Positions 56,701 through 64,000 of a DNA stretch of 64,000 nt are shown here, piece by piece (position 1 is the stretch's first letter; every line of letters begins with the position of its first letter). The notes beneath the pieces were generated by a model, which saw only the letters and a program-made list of their open reading frames with translations, was not told the origin of the DNA and ran no database searches. The stretch is taken from positions 213,943,678-214,007,677 of the forward strand of contig NC_134568.1 in NCBI RefSeq assembly GCF_050947875.1, read 5' to 3'. The DNA is from Dermacentor variabilis (lineage: Eukaryota > Arthropoda > Arachnida > Ixodida > Ixodidae). The position numbers and the translations under genes are program-made.

Positions 56701-58221
56701 CCTTATAGACAACGGGAAGCAGTGGTGTGCATGATGATAAACGTTCCTGAAGAGCTTCCAGTCGAGCTTCCAGGACTAGGCTCAGTGACGAACAGGGAAG
56801 ACACCGGTCAAGTCATTAGTGACCTTATCAGTAAAGCACCGCTGTCGCCTGAGCAGAAAACCGAACTACACCAGCTATTACAAGAGTTTCAAGGTCTGTT
56901 CTCTGAGAGGCCTGGTAGGACTTCTGTACTTACTCATGATATAGAACTTACCTCCACAGAGCCAGTACGATCCAAGGCGTATCGGGTGTCACCCCGCCAG
57001 AGCGATATTATGGAGGCTGAGGTAAAGAAAATGCTACAGCTCGGTGTTATTGAGGCAGGTGAGAGTGATTATACCTCCCCTTTGATTTTAGTTGAGGTAC
57101 CGGGCAAGGAACCTCGTCCTTGCGTCGACTACCGCAGGCTTAATTCCATCACTAAGGATCAAATTTATCCGATCCCTAACATCGAGGAGCGCCTTGAGAA
57201 AGTTAGTAGCGCTCAGTTTATTTCCACCCTAGATCTTGTCAGGGGTTATTGGCAGGTTCCACTTACAGAAGAGGCTAGTAGGTATGCGGCGTTCATTTCA
57301 CCAATGGGAACATTCCGTCCTAAAGTGTTGAGTTTTGGTTTGAAGAACGCGCCATACTGTTTTTCAAGTCTCATGGATAAAGTGTTGCGGGGACAGCAAG
57401 AATTCGCTTTACCGTATCTAGACGACGTAGCGATATTCTCCGCATCCTGGTCTGAGCATATGACACACTTGCGGGCAGTGCTAACCCGCCTGCGCGAAGC
57501 AGGCTTGACAGTAAAGGCTCCTAAGTGCCAGTTAGCACAGGCCGAGGTTGTCTACCTCGGTCACGTGATTGGTCAGGGTCGTCGCCGCCCCTCTGAAATA
57601 AAAGTGGCCGCTGTGCGAGACTTTCCGCAACCGCGCACAAAGACCGATATTCGGTCGTTCTTAGGTGTCGCCGGCTACTATCAGAGGTACATCCCTAGGT
57701 ACTCTGATATCGCGGCTCCCCTGACGGATGCTCTAAGAAAGACAGAGCCTCAAACAGTCGTCTGGGACGAGACAAAGGAAAGAGCTTTTAGCGCCCTAAA
57801 GAGTGCCCTAACAAGCCAGCCTGTGCTACGATCGCCAGACTATACAAAAGGGTTCATTGTTCAGTGCGATGCTAGTGAGCGAGGCATGGGCGTTGTACTG
57901 TGCCAACGGGAAAATGGAGAAGTAGAACACCCCGTCCTGTATGCTAGTCGTAAGCTGACCAGTCGTGAGCAGGCGTATAGCGCCACCGAGAAAGAGTGTG
58001 CATGTCTCGTGTGGGCCGTTCAGAAATTGTCATGCTATCTAGCCGGCTCGAGGTTTATCATTGAGACAGATCACTGCCCTCTCCAATGGCTGCAGACCAT
58101 CTCTCCCAAAAATGGCCGCCTCCTGCGCTGGAGCCTCGCTTTACAACAATATTCCTTTGAGGTGCGTTACAAAAAGGGGAGTCTCAACGGTAACGCCGAT
58201 GGCTTAAGTCGAAGCCCCTAA
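53800..58221 (+). CDS. Gag-Pol polyprotein, Gmr1-like (1473 aa)
   Basis: One open frame starts at ATG in good context (GCAGCCATGG). Domains in order: SAP-like motif at residues 2-40; charged coiled coil at 40-95; SCAN-like capsid region at about 110-268; CCHC zinc knuckle at 333-346; a weak aspartic-protease block DSAAT at 387-391; integrase with H632/H639/C669/C672 zinc site and catalytic D702, D761 and E796; a GPY/F-type module at about 910-975; reverse transcriptase with D1145 and YLDD at 1206-1209; RNase H with D1357 and E1397/E1399 to the end. It has no chromodomain and no envelope. Integrase before reverse transcriptase is the reverse of most Ty3/gypsy elements and is known in the Gmr1-like group. 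The protein would form particles, copy the RNA into DNA and integrate it. Gag and Pol share one frame, so their ratio must come from processing or another device. No stop or shift is present. Confidence 0.96.
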   Translation: MDLKSLRKPKLLELARELGLDVSDKLRKPELITAILELEAEDDELSECLETIEERSKRQERELKEQKEKEEREHALEMKRLEVEMERARNGSQAHGAGERVLFKMTDLMRPFKLGEDIGLFLVNFERTCEKQGFSRETWPQRLLTLLPGEAADVVARLDREEAEDFDKVKSSLLKKYRLSAEAFRRKFRENEKGKSESYTEFAYRLMSNMQEWLKEEKAFGDHDKVLQCFGLEQFYSRLPENVRYWVLDRPDVSTVARAAELAEEFVTRRARGAKDGQKGEFGSKFERPKFTPMRAKGDTRSTDASESSPTKRKETAAAKRRKRFEMRRARLCYTCQKPGHFSAQCPETTPKVVFFSIGSTDENMKLLEPYMRDLLVNGKECRVLRDSAATMDVVHPSYVEPHMFTGECAWIKQAVEAHSVCLPVAKVLIEGPFGALETEAAVSSMLPPQYPYLFSNRSDHLLREKGLLFGEASVQALTRSKVRELAAKAVVAGPTLSNNEKGSEAQQADIQSTPEQNRIESVALKAPDTGEENPDAGKLEELSTDLLIAPTSDGLDRLLKVSRTALIAEQKKDGSLENVRCNVKEGIARKTARFVERGGVLYRKYLDRRGVEFDQLVVPQCYRQDLLRLSHGGSWSGHLGVKKTKDRLLQEYYWPGCFRDADHFLRTCDTCQRVGKPGDKSRAPLKLVPIITEPFRRLVIDTVGPLPVTATGYRHILTVICPATKFPEAVPLKELSSVEIVNALLSIFARVGFPAEIQSDQGTVFTSALTTTFLERCGVKLLHSSVYHPQSNSVEKLHSVMKRVWRALCFEHRTDWELCLPGVMFPLRTAPHAATGFSPAELVYGRSLRSPLRMLRESWEGRGDDPVVVEYVLKLLERLRRAQELSGEAMAKAQQRAKVYYDRTARARRFEVGDEVMILRTSLNNKLDVQWEGPARIVQKLSDVNYVVSLPGKRKAQQVYHCNLLKPYRQREAVVCMMINVPEELPVELPGLGSVTNREDTGQVISDLISKAPLSPEQKTELHQLLQEFQGLFSERPGRTSVLTHDIELTSTEPVRSKAYRVSPRQSDIMEAEVKKMLQLGVIEAGESDYTSPLILVEVPGKEPRPCVDYRRLNSITKDQIYPIPNIEERLEKVSSAQFISTLDLVRGYWQVPLTEEASRYAAFISPMGTFRPKVLSFGLKNAPYCFSSLMDKVLRGQQEFALPYLDDVAIFSASWSEHMTHLRAVLTRLREAGLTVKAPKCQLAQAEVVYLGHVIGQGRRRPSEIKVAAVRDFPQPRTKTDIRSFLGVAGYYQRYIPRYSDIAAPLTDALRKTEPQTVVWDETKERAFSALKSALTSQPVLRSPDYTKGFIVQCDASERGMGVVLCQRENGEVEHPVLYASRKLTSREQAYSATEKECACLVWAVQKLSCYLAGSRFIIETDHCPLQWLQTISPKNGRLLRWSLALQQYSFEVRYKKGSLNGNADGLSRSP

Positions 58222-58707
58222 CGTAGGAATCAGCCTCAAAATTGTTTGTTACTGATGTTTTTCTTCCTGAGGCAGGATTTTTTTTAACATATTGCTTTTG
58301 TTTAGTGTTTCAAAGTGATGATATGCTTTCTAGTGCAATTTTTCAATTTGTGGACGCGTTCTGAGTGATGCTAGACTACTGTAAGGAACTAGGCAGTGGT
58401 ATAAAAAGGGGAACGAGCCTGGCAGGGCTTAGTGAGGGTTGTGCCGTGCTTGCTGACTGAGCGGTTGAGTTTTCAGCGTAGTTCTAACGCTTGCCGGGAA
58501 CGAGAACAAAAATGTGAACTCTCCCGAAGTCACTTTGCAGTGTCCCGTGCGAACCTGAACGAGAGAACGAGGCCTTCTCTGTGCGCTGCGCTCAAGAAAC
58601 GTCAAGGGACGCCCGACTTCGGTTATGAGCATCATCGAGCGACATCCCTCCGGACAGCGGATGCAGTCCCCTGTCCATCGGGATCTCCTTTCCCCGGCGG
58701 GGCGGTC
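58222..58707 (+). other. 3' untranslated region of the retrotransposon
   Basis: 486 bp between the gag-pol stop and the 3' LTR. It has no ATG-initiated frame of note. TATAAAAA at 58400-58407 is a good TATA match, about 300 bp before the LTR. A typical polypurine tract is not evident; GGCGGGGCGG at 58696-58705 is the best candidate. Confidence 0.7.
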
Positions 58708-59533
58708 TGTTGCGTTTCGCCTGCGACACGTGGTTTTGCCGGCGCGACGACGGCGGGGCGGCGGACATTTTGGCCCGATCGTCGTCACCGCAACACTCAT
58801 CGCCAGGTGTTTCCAGGCGCGTCTGCGGCGATGCGACCGCCTAGGGATTTCGTTCCAGTCATTGTGCCCGAAACAGGCGAGGCCAAAGCAGGGATCTCCT
58901 TCCAGTTATTGGGCCCGAAACAGGCGATGCCAAAGCAGGGATCTCGTTCCAGTCATTGTGCCCGAAACAGGCGATGCCAAAGCAGGGACCATCTTCTCGT
59001 TACAGTCATTGTGTCCGACCGGCAGCGCCACGACAGTGTGCTGCGCAGCGCCACGACAGTATGCTGCGCAGCGCCACGACAGTGTGCTGCGCAGCGCCAC
59101 GACCAGGTGCTACGAGATCGTGCGCAGCGCCACGACATGGTGCTACGGCATCGCTACGACAGTGTGCGTCACCATTAGCCCATTGTACATTCACGTGCTC
59201 GTCTTTTGAGGGGTTCCTTCTTGCCCTCAACTGCGAGAGTATAAAAACAGCTGCCCCCGGACGCCAGAGGAGGGCTCCGATTTCTTCTGCTGAATGAAGT
59301 GCTCTCCCGTCTCTCTACTTCGGTCAACCTGATCGCCAACTCTTTGCGATGTTAAAATAAACAAGTTGTTTCGTTGTTACCAGTCGACTCATGCTTTGCC
59401 GGGACCTTCGGATGCTTCCAGTTGTACCCCAGGCCGCCAGGCCAACGCTACCCTTGGGGCTTGCGACCCAGGTACAACCACGGGCGTCAGCGCCGAGTTC
59501 CCAACAGATCGTACCAGCGGTCCGATCCAAACA
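58708..59533 (+). repeat. 3' LTR (826 bp)
   Basis: It is identical to the 5' LTR over nearly all its length, apart from one substitution (near 59332, GATC against GACC), a 46-bp gain of two 23-bp units, and the last 30 bp. The end ATCCAAACA agrees with the solo LTR and so keeps the ancestral terminus. TATAAAA is at 59240 and AATAAA at 59356. Confidence 0.95.
59023..59114 (+). repeat. 23-bp tandem repeats in the 3' LTR
   Basis: CAGCGCCACGACAGTGTGCTG-type units start at 59023, 59046, 59069 and 59092. The 5' LTR has starts only at 52980 and 53003. Related, more diverged units (GCAGCGCCACGACATGGTGC) follow. Confidence 0.92.
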
Positions 59534-59537
59534 GAGC

Positions 59538-59878
59538 CGAACCCGCAGCCTCCGCAATTAACCGTCATTACACACACACAGACTGGTCTATGGGTTGGGG
59601 CTCGACTGGCCGCTATCCCTACCGCTATCGGCTGTCCGCTGTCGCGGACATCGCCCTTGTCCGTTTAGCGCTGTTACTTTCCGAAACATGAATTATAAAT
59701 AAGTTTGTGACTATACCTTATCTTTGTAGCCAAAGTAGGGGAAGATGCACCTAATTAGCTTTTTTTAGGATGCTTACTATGCTGTCGCCATTCCTCCTTT
59801 TTCCATTGCAGGGCTCAGCCTGGTTGACCTCCATGTCTTTACCTTATGACTTCTCTCTTTCTATTTGAGGATGTGGTT
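59538..59878. other. Unassigned sequence
   Basis: Flanking DNA between the retrotransposon and the next SINE. Nothing recognised. Confidence 0.5.
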
Positions 59879-59888
59879 CCGTTACAAA

Positions 59889-60137
59889 TACCCGCCGTGG
59901 TTGCTCAGCGGCTATGGTATTGGGCTGCTGAGGTCGCGGGATCGAATCCCGGCCACGACGGCCGCATTTCGATGGAGGCGAAATGCGAAAATACCCGTGT
60001 ACTTAAACACGGGTATTTGGTGCACGTTAAAGAACCCCAGGTGGTCAAAATTTGCGGAGTCACTCACTAAGGCGTGCCTCATAATCAGAAAGTGGTTTTG
60101 GCACGTAAAACCCCATAATTTAATTTTAATTTTTTTC
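59889..60137 (+). mobile_element. tRNA-derived SINE with target duplication
   Basis: Head ACCCGCCGTGGTTGCTCAG, B box GGATCGAATCCC at 59939-59950, body ending CGTAAAACCCCATAATT and a T/A-rich tail. The flanks repeat CCGTTACA at 59879-59886 and 60138-60145. The body has acquired a perfect hairpin at 59990-60018 not seen in the other copies. Confidence 0.95.
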
Positions 60138-60171
60138 CCGTTACATATGTTTCAAAGGAAATCGCATGGCC

Positions 60172-60278
<107 letters not shown>

Positions 60279-60414
60279 GCAGTTTTTGCATCTGCACGCT
60301 GGGAGCTGTGACTTGCCGCATGCACCCCTGAACCCGATCGGCTGCGTGGCTGGCACAAGCCACCTCCTTATCGGCATACGTAGTACCTGTTGGAGTTCAT
60401 CAACGCTGCGTTGA

Positions 60415-60520
60415 TGCATGTATGCGTGCACACACAAATGCACGTCAAAGAACAATGCCACGGGGACAAAGTTAACCCGGAGTTCTATACTACGGTGTCT
60501 CTGATAGACCATGTTTGGAT
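60415..60520 (+). mobile_element. SINE remnant
   Basis: GCACGTCAAAGAACAATGCC, GACAAAGTTAACCCGGAGTT and CTACGGTGTCTCTGATAGACC correspond to the 3' half of the SINE at 5018. The tRNA-like head is missing. Confidence 0.65.
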
Positions 60521-62658
60521 ATCAAACCGCATCCGTTAACTTATTATTTTGAGAGAAAGCTTGTAAGGGAATACGAAAAAAAAGTGCTCATTTGTTTCCC
60601 TGAGCGAAGTAGTTAAGTAGGCGTTCTTGCCCTGTCGGCGGCGCTGCGGGCCGCTTGCACTTTGTGTCGGAACACCGCCTTCGAGGCTGCGGCGCGGCTC
60701 GAAGTCCTCCGACTGGTACGAGCAGCGATAGCTTTCTTTTGCCCCCGTCTCTCTCGGCCGCAGGATGCACGAGCCACCGCCCACTGTGGCCGCAACAAAG
60801 GCCGGACACCGCAGCACGACGGCCTTCGGCGGCTTGATGAGCGGACGGCTGTGACCGATTCGGAGTCGCGGCCGCCAAAGGCAGCCTTTCGGGAACCACT
60901 GCACATTGTTGTCACGGTATAAGCGAGGTGCACGTTGTCGCGCTATTATTAAGCGAGAAAATAAAAAGTTCCTTTACAATAACAACTTAGATGTAACGTA
61001 CGCTTATGACGGCGTGAGCTTTGGCCTCGCAAAGAAAAAAAGAAGCAAAAAAGAAAGAAGGAAAGAGAAACGCAATGAAAGGAGAATAGAAAGAAGAAAA
61101 AAAGCATCGGAGTCGCAGTGCTGAAACTTGTATCCACAAGTTCTTGTACCGCACACAGTAAAAAAAAATTTACCTTTGCAGGAGTTGGTTTGTTAGTTGT
61201 TACTCAGTGTGATGGCGCAACCCGCTCTTGGTGGATCGGCCGAAGTTGGGCAGTAAAAGGGGGTAATGAATAAAAAAATTCAAATGCCGAGGATTATGGA
61301 AGATGTAACAAAGGACCGTATTTGCACGATTCTACCGCGCCACCGATTGTACCACGCAGTTAAATTGCCGCCCAATGATCCAAAAGCATAACGCGCCACC
61401 GATTCTACCGCGCACATCAAGTAACGAAACCTGATTCGACGCTTACCTTGTTGAAACGATGTTATGGAACATGCAAAGGCACACACGCACACAACAGAAT
61501 CTTAGCGGCTAGTGGTCATCGGAGTCCGACGACACCTTCTTTTCGCTGTGTACCGACCACAGAAAGTCATCTTTAGTTACATATAATGCATTAGAAATGC
61601 CACACTTCTGGAGGCTCGAGCAACCATCGTCTGCGGGAGGGCACGCACCGTGGATCCGTCTCGCGATGTCTCTGAGCGTCGCTTTCTTCAGACGACGTCA
61701 GCGTGGCTAGCTACCTTGCATTGAGTTTTTTTTTTTTAACTAACAATTGGTTTCATTTTTGATTTTGAGTACAATTAGTTGCGATTGTAACACGGATGCA
61801 AATTTGAACGCACCTTTTATTCAAAAAAGTGTGTGTTAGATTCGTGCCATTACGGTAAGTAATTGGAAACTTTGAGTTATTCTATACACATATTTGTCGA
61901 GAAATAATAACTAAGTAAATATTGTGAAGAAAAATGAAAATGGGATAATAAAGAAAAGTTAGCGTGCAATTCTTCTTGTTTCGCCCAGGTAATCGATAAC
62001 TGGCTTCACAAACGTTTATCGTGCCAGAAAAGCAACCAGGACGGTCACACCAAACAAAAGGACCGTCATTTCCAGTGCTTTGTTTGTTTGTTTGTTTGTT
62101 TGTTTGTTTGTTTGCACACGGCAAACAAAGAAACAAACCACTGCAAATGATCAAGTTCAGGGCAAACTTCCGAAAGGTATCCTCGGAAATTGTTTCCCTG
62201 TAAACTAAACAAAATTTAAAAGTAAAGACGGCAGGTTGTTTCGTATTTGTTTTCATTTTTTTCTCTGCGAAACAGCCTTTTATTTGTTGTCTTGTTTTTT
62301 TAATATCATGGCTTCTGCAGCCACGTTCTCCGTACTGCGACTTCCGTTTTCTCTGTTGCAAAAGTGAGACACAAGTTTTGATATGGCGCTTGCTGATATA
62401 ACGCCTGGGCGTTGCATTCACCAATGCATATACGTTTGAAGTTCATCCGGTTTTTGAAGGCTACCGGATTGAGTGACAGTCTGTGATACAGAGCAGAGAG
62501 CTGTTTCTTCGTCGGCGATATGCACAGTGGACTTTCCCTTGGATTTTCTCGCTCCCCTTTTCCCTGCCTCCAGAGTGCAGGGTAGCCAAGTGGGCTCCCT
62601 CCCTCCCTGCCTTTCATTTATCCTTTATATATATATATGTATATACTTAAATGTTCTT
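60521..62658. other. Unassigned sequence
   Basis: GC-rich at 60620-60900, with overlapping frames and no domain. A (TTTG)n run lies at about 62079-62114. Nothing else recognised. Confidence 0.4.

Positions 62659-62738
<80 letters not shown>
62659..62738. repeat. (TA)n microsatellite
   Basis: An AT run of about 80 bp abutting the tail of a reverse-oriented SINE. Confidence 0.97.
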
Positions 62739-63055
<317 letters not shown>

Positions 63056-64000
63056 TGGAGGCTGACGCAGTGTGCATGTGCGTTATTGCAGCGTTTGGAT
63101 TTTCGTAGCAGTTTGTGCGAATGCAGTGCCCAATACTACGTGATCAATTATGAGATCGACGTCATATGTCTTGGCGAATTTATGCATATTGAATGGTGGC
63201 AATTCGTGTACATCTCGTTCTGCCACCCGTTTGCGACTGCACATTGTATAGGAGGCAGATCAAAGGCATCACTTGAATCGGAAGGCGTTATGTAAAGCGC
63301 CATCTTGATAATCTTGCCCCAAAATTTCATCAGTTCACACTGTGCAGCCAACTAAATCCACTGTCGGAAAATAACGGCATTGCAGGCCTCCCATATAAAT
63401 TGAGAGTCAGTGGAAGCAAGGAGCAGCTACGCAGTCTTTCCTTTATAGATACATAGAACAATACCGAAAGCTATACAAAGTCCAGTGTGCATGGCTCTTA
63501 TGCGAGTGACCTGCATGTTAGTGGTACGTACTTTTCTATTACAAGCAACATCCACTGGCGAGATTTTCTTCCTTTTTTTCTGGCCCCTTGGGCGTGCTTC
63601 GCCATGAATGCTAACATGAAACCGCAGGGTGACGGGCTTAGTTTGAGGCCAGGAGGCACCAAAGTACAGCTGTAGATATTCAAGAACACGACGCAGATTT
63701 GACATACTCTCAGCTCAAGTCCATTTTATAGTACTTGGTGAGATTAAATGGTAATTCTCTTCCTTATGCAGACATAAATAATTTAACTGTCTTGGATGTT
63801 GAAGCCTGCTCTCGCTTAACCACGGTGAACGAGAACATTACCAAGGCTGCTTCTCCTGTTGTGTTTTATCCGTAATATGTTGGCACCTGTATCCCGCAAC
63901 AAGCGAAGCGTGCTAATTGCTGCTCACTGGAGCGAACTTTGGAAATTTTACTCCACATCGCATTACGTTAAAAATACTACATAAACTCTTAAGATATTAT
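63056..64000. other. Unassigned sequence
   Basis: No gene or repeat copy recognised up to the window edge. Confidence 0.45.

Larger units (their letters stand above)
52661..59537 (+). mobile_element. Complete Gmr1-like Ty3/gypsy LTR retrotransposon
   Basis: The target duplication GAGC flanks the element (52661-52664 and 59534-59537). The order is 5' LTR (52665-53444), 2-bp spacer, primer-binding-site candidate (53447), 355-bp leader, a single gag-pol frame (53800-58221), a 486-bp 3' region and the 3' LTR (58708-59533). The LTRs differ by one substitution and a 46-bp repeat-number change over most of their length, plus a cluster of changes in the last 30 bp. The coding frame has no stop. It appears young and may still be mobile. 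There is no envelope gene. The polypurine tract before the 3' LTR is weak (GGCGGGGCGG). Confidence 0.96.

Noticed and set aside
58432..59209. Frames of 248 and 194 codons after gag-pol, considered as an envelope-like gene
   Set aside because: They run into the LTR tandem repeats, have no signal peptide or membrane segment, and the longer one lacks an ATG start.

Overview
This 64 kb window looks like repeat-rich nuclear DNA of an arthropod, most likely a metastriate hard tick. The evidence is five tRNA-derived SINEs and three SINE remnants that resemble the tick Ruka family, dense foldback (MITE-like) elements, long dinucleotide microsatellites, LINE fragments typical of tick genomes and a low density of open frames. 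The species guess rests on recalled repeat families, not on a database search. I see no convincing host protein-coding gene, rRNA or true tRNA gene. Nearly everything that can be named is a mobile element or a microsatellite.

The centrepiece lies at 52661-59537. It is an apparently complete Ty3/gypsy-group LTR retrotransposon with a 4-bp target-site duplication, two LTRs, a primer-binding-site candidate and one uninterrupted 1473-codon gag-pol frame (53800-58221). The integrase domain precedes reverse transcriptase and RNase H, which is the Ty1/copia-like order known for Gmr1-like elements. The Gag part carries a SAP-like N-terminus, a SCAN-like capsid region and a CCHC zinc knuckle. A related solo LTR with its own 4-bp duplication lies at 22334-23135. 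The two share the promoter, polyadenylation and terminal regions but carry different U3 tandem repeats.

Layout. 1-3.6 kb: a dispersed repeat split by a probable solo LTR (with nine 73-bp tandem units) and followed by an internally deleted mariner. 5-7 kb: a SINE, three foldback elements, a (CA)83 tract and a LINE tail. 7-12.4 kb: a second copy of the dispersed repeat in otherwise unassigned DNA. 12.4-17.6 kb: a LINE fragment and a cluster of foldback elements. 17.6-31.5 kb: mostly unassigned, with the solo LTR and one more foldback element. 31.6-39.4 kb: a SINE with a 14-bp duplication, a CR1-like LINE nested inside another LINE, and a 1.36 kb palindrome flanked by TTAA. 39.4-52.6 kb: LINE tails, a broken THAP-domain fragment, SINEs and a second probable solo LTR. 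59.5-64 kb: SINEs and long AT and TG tracts.

Only the gag-pol frame looks capable of making a working protein. The LINE, mariner and THAP sequences are visibly broken. The short non-autonomous elements (SINEs, foldback elements, solo LTRs) would depend on enzymes encoded elsewhere in the genome.
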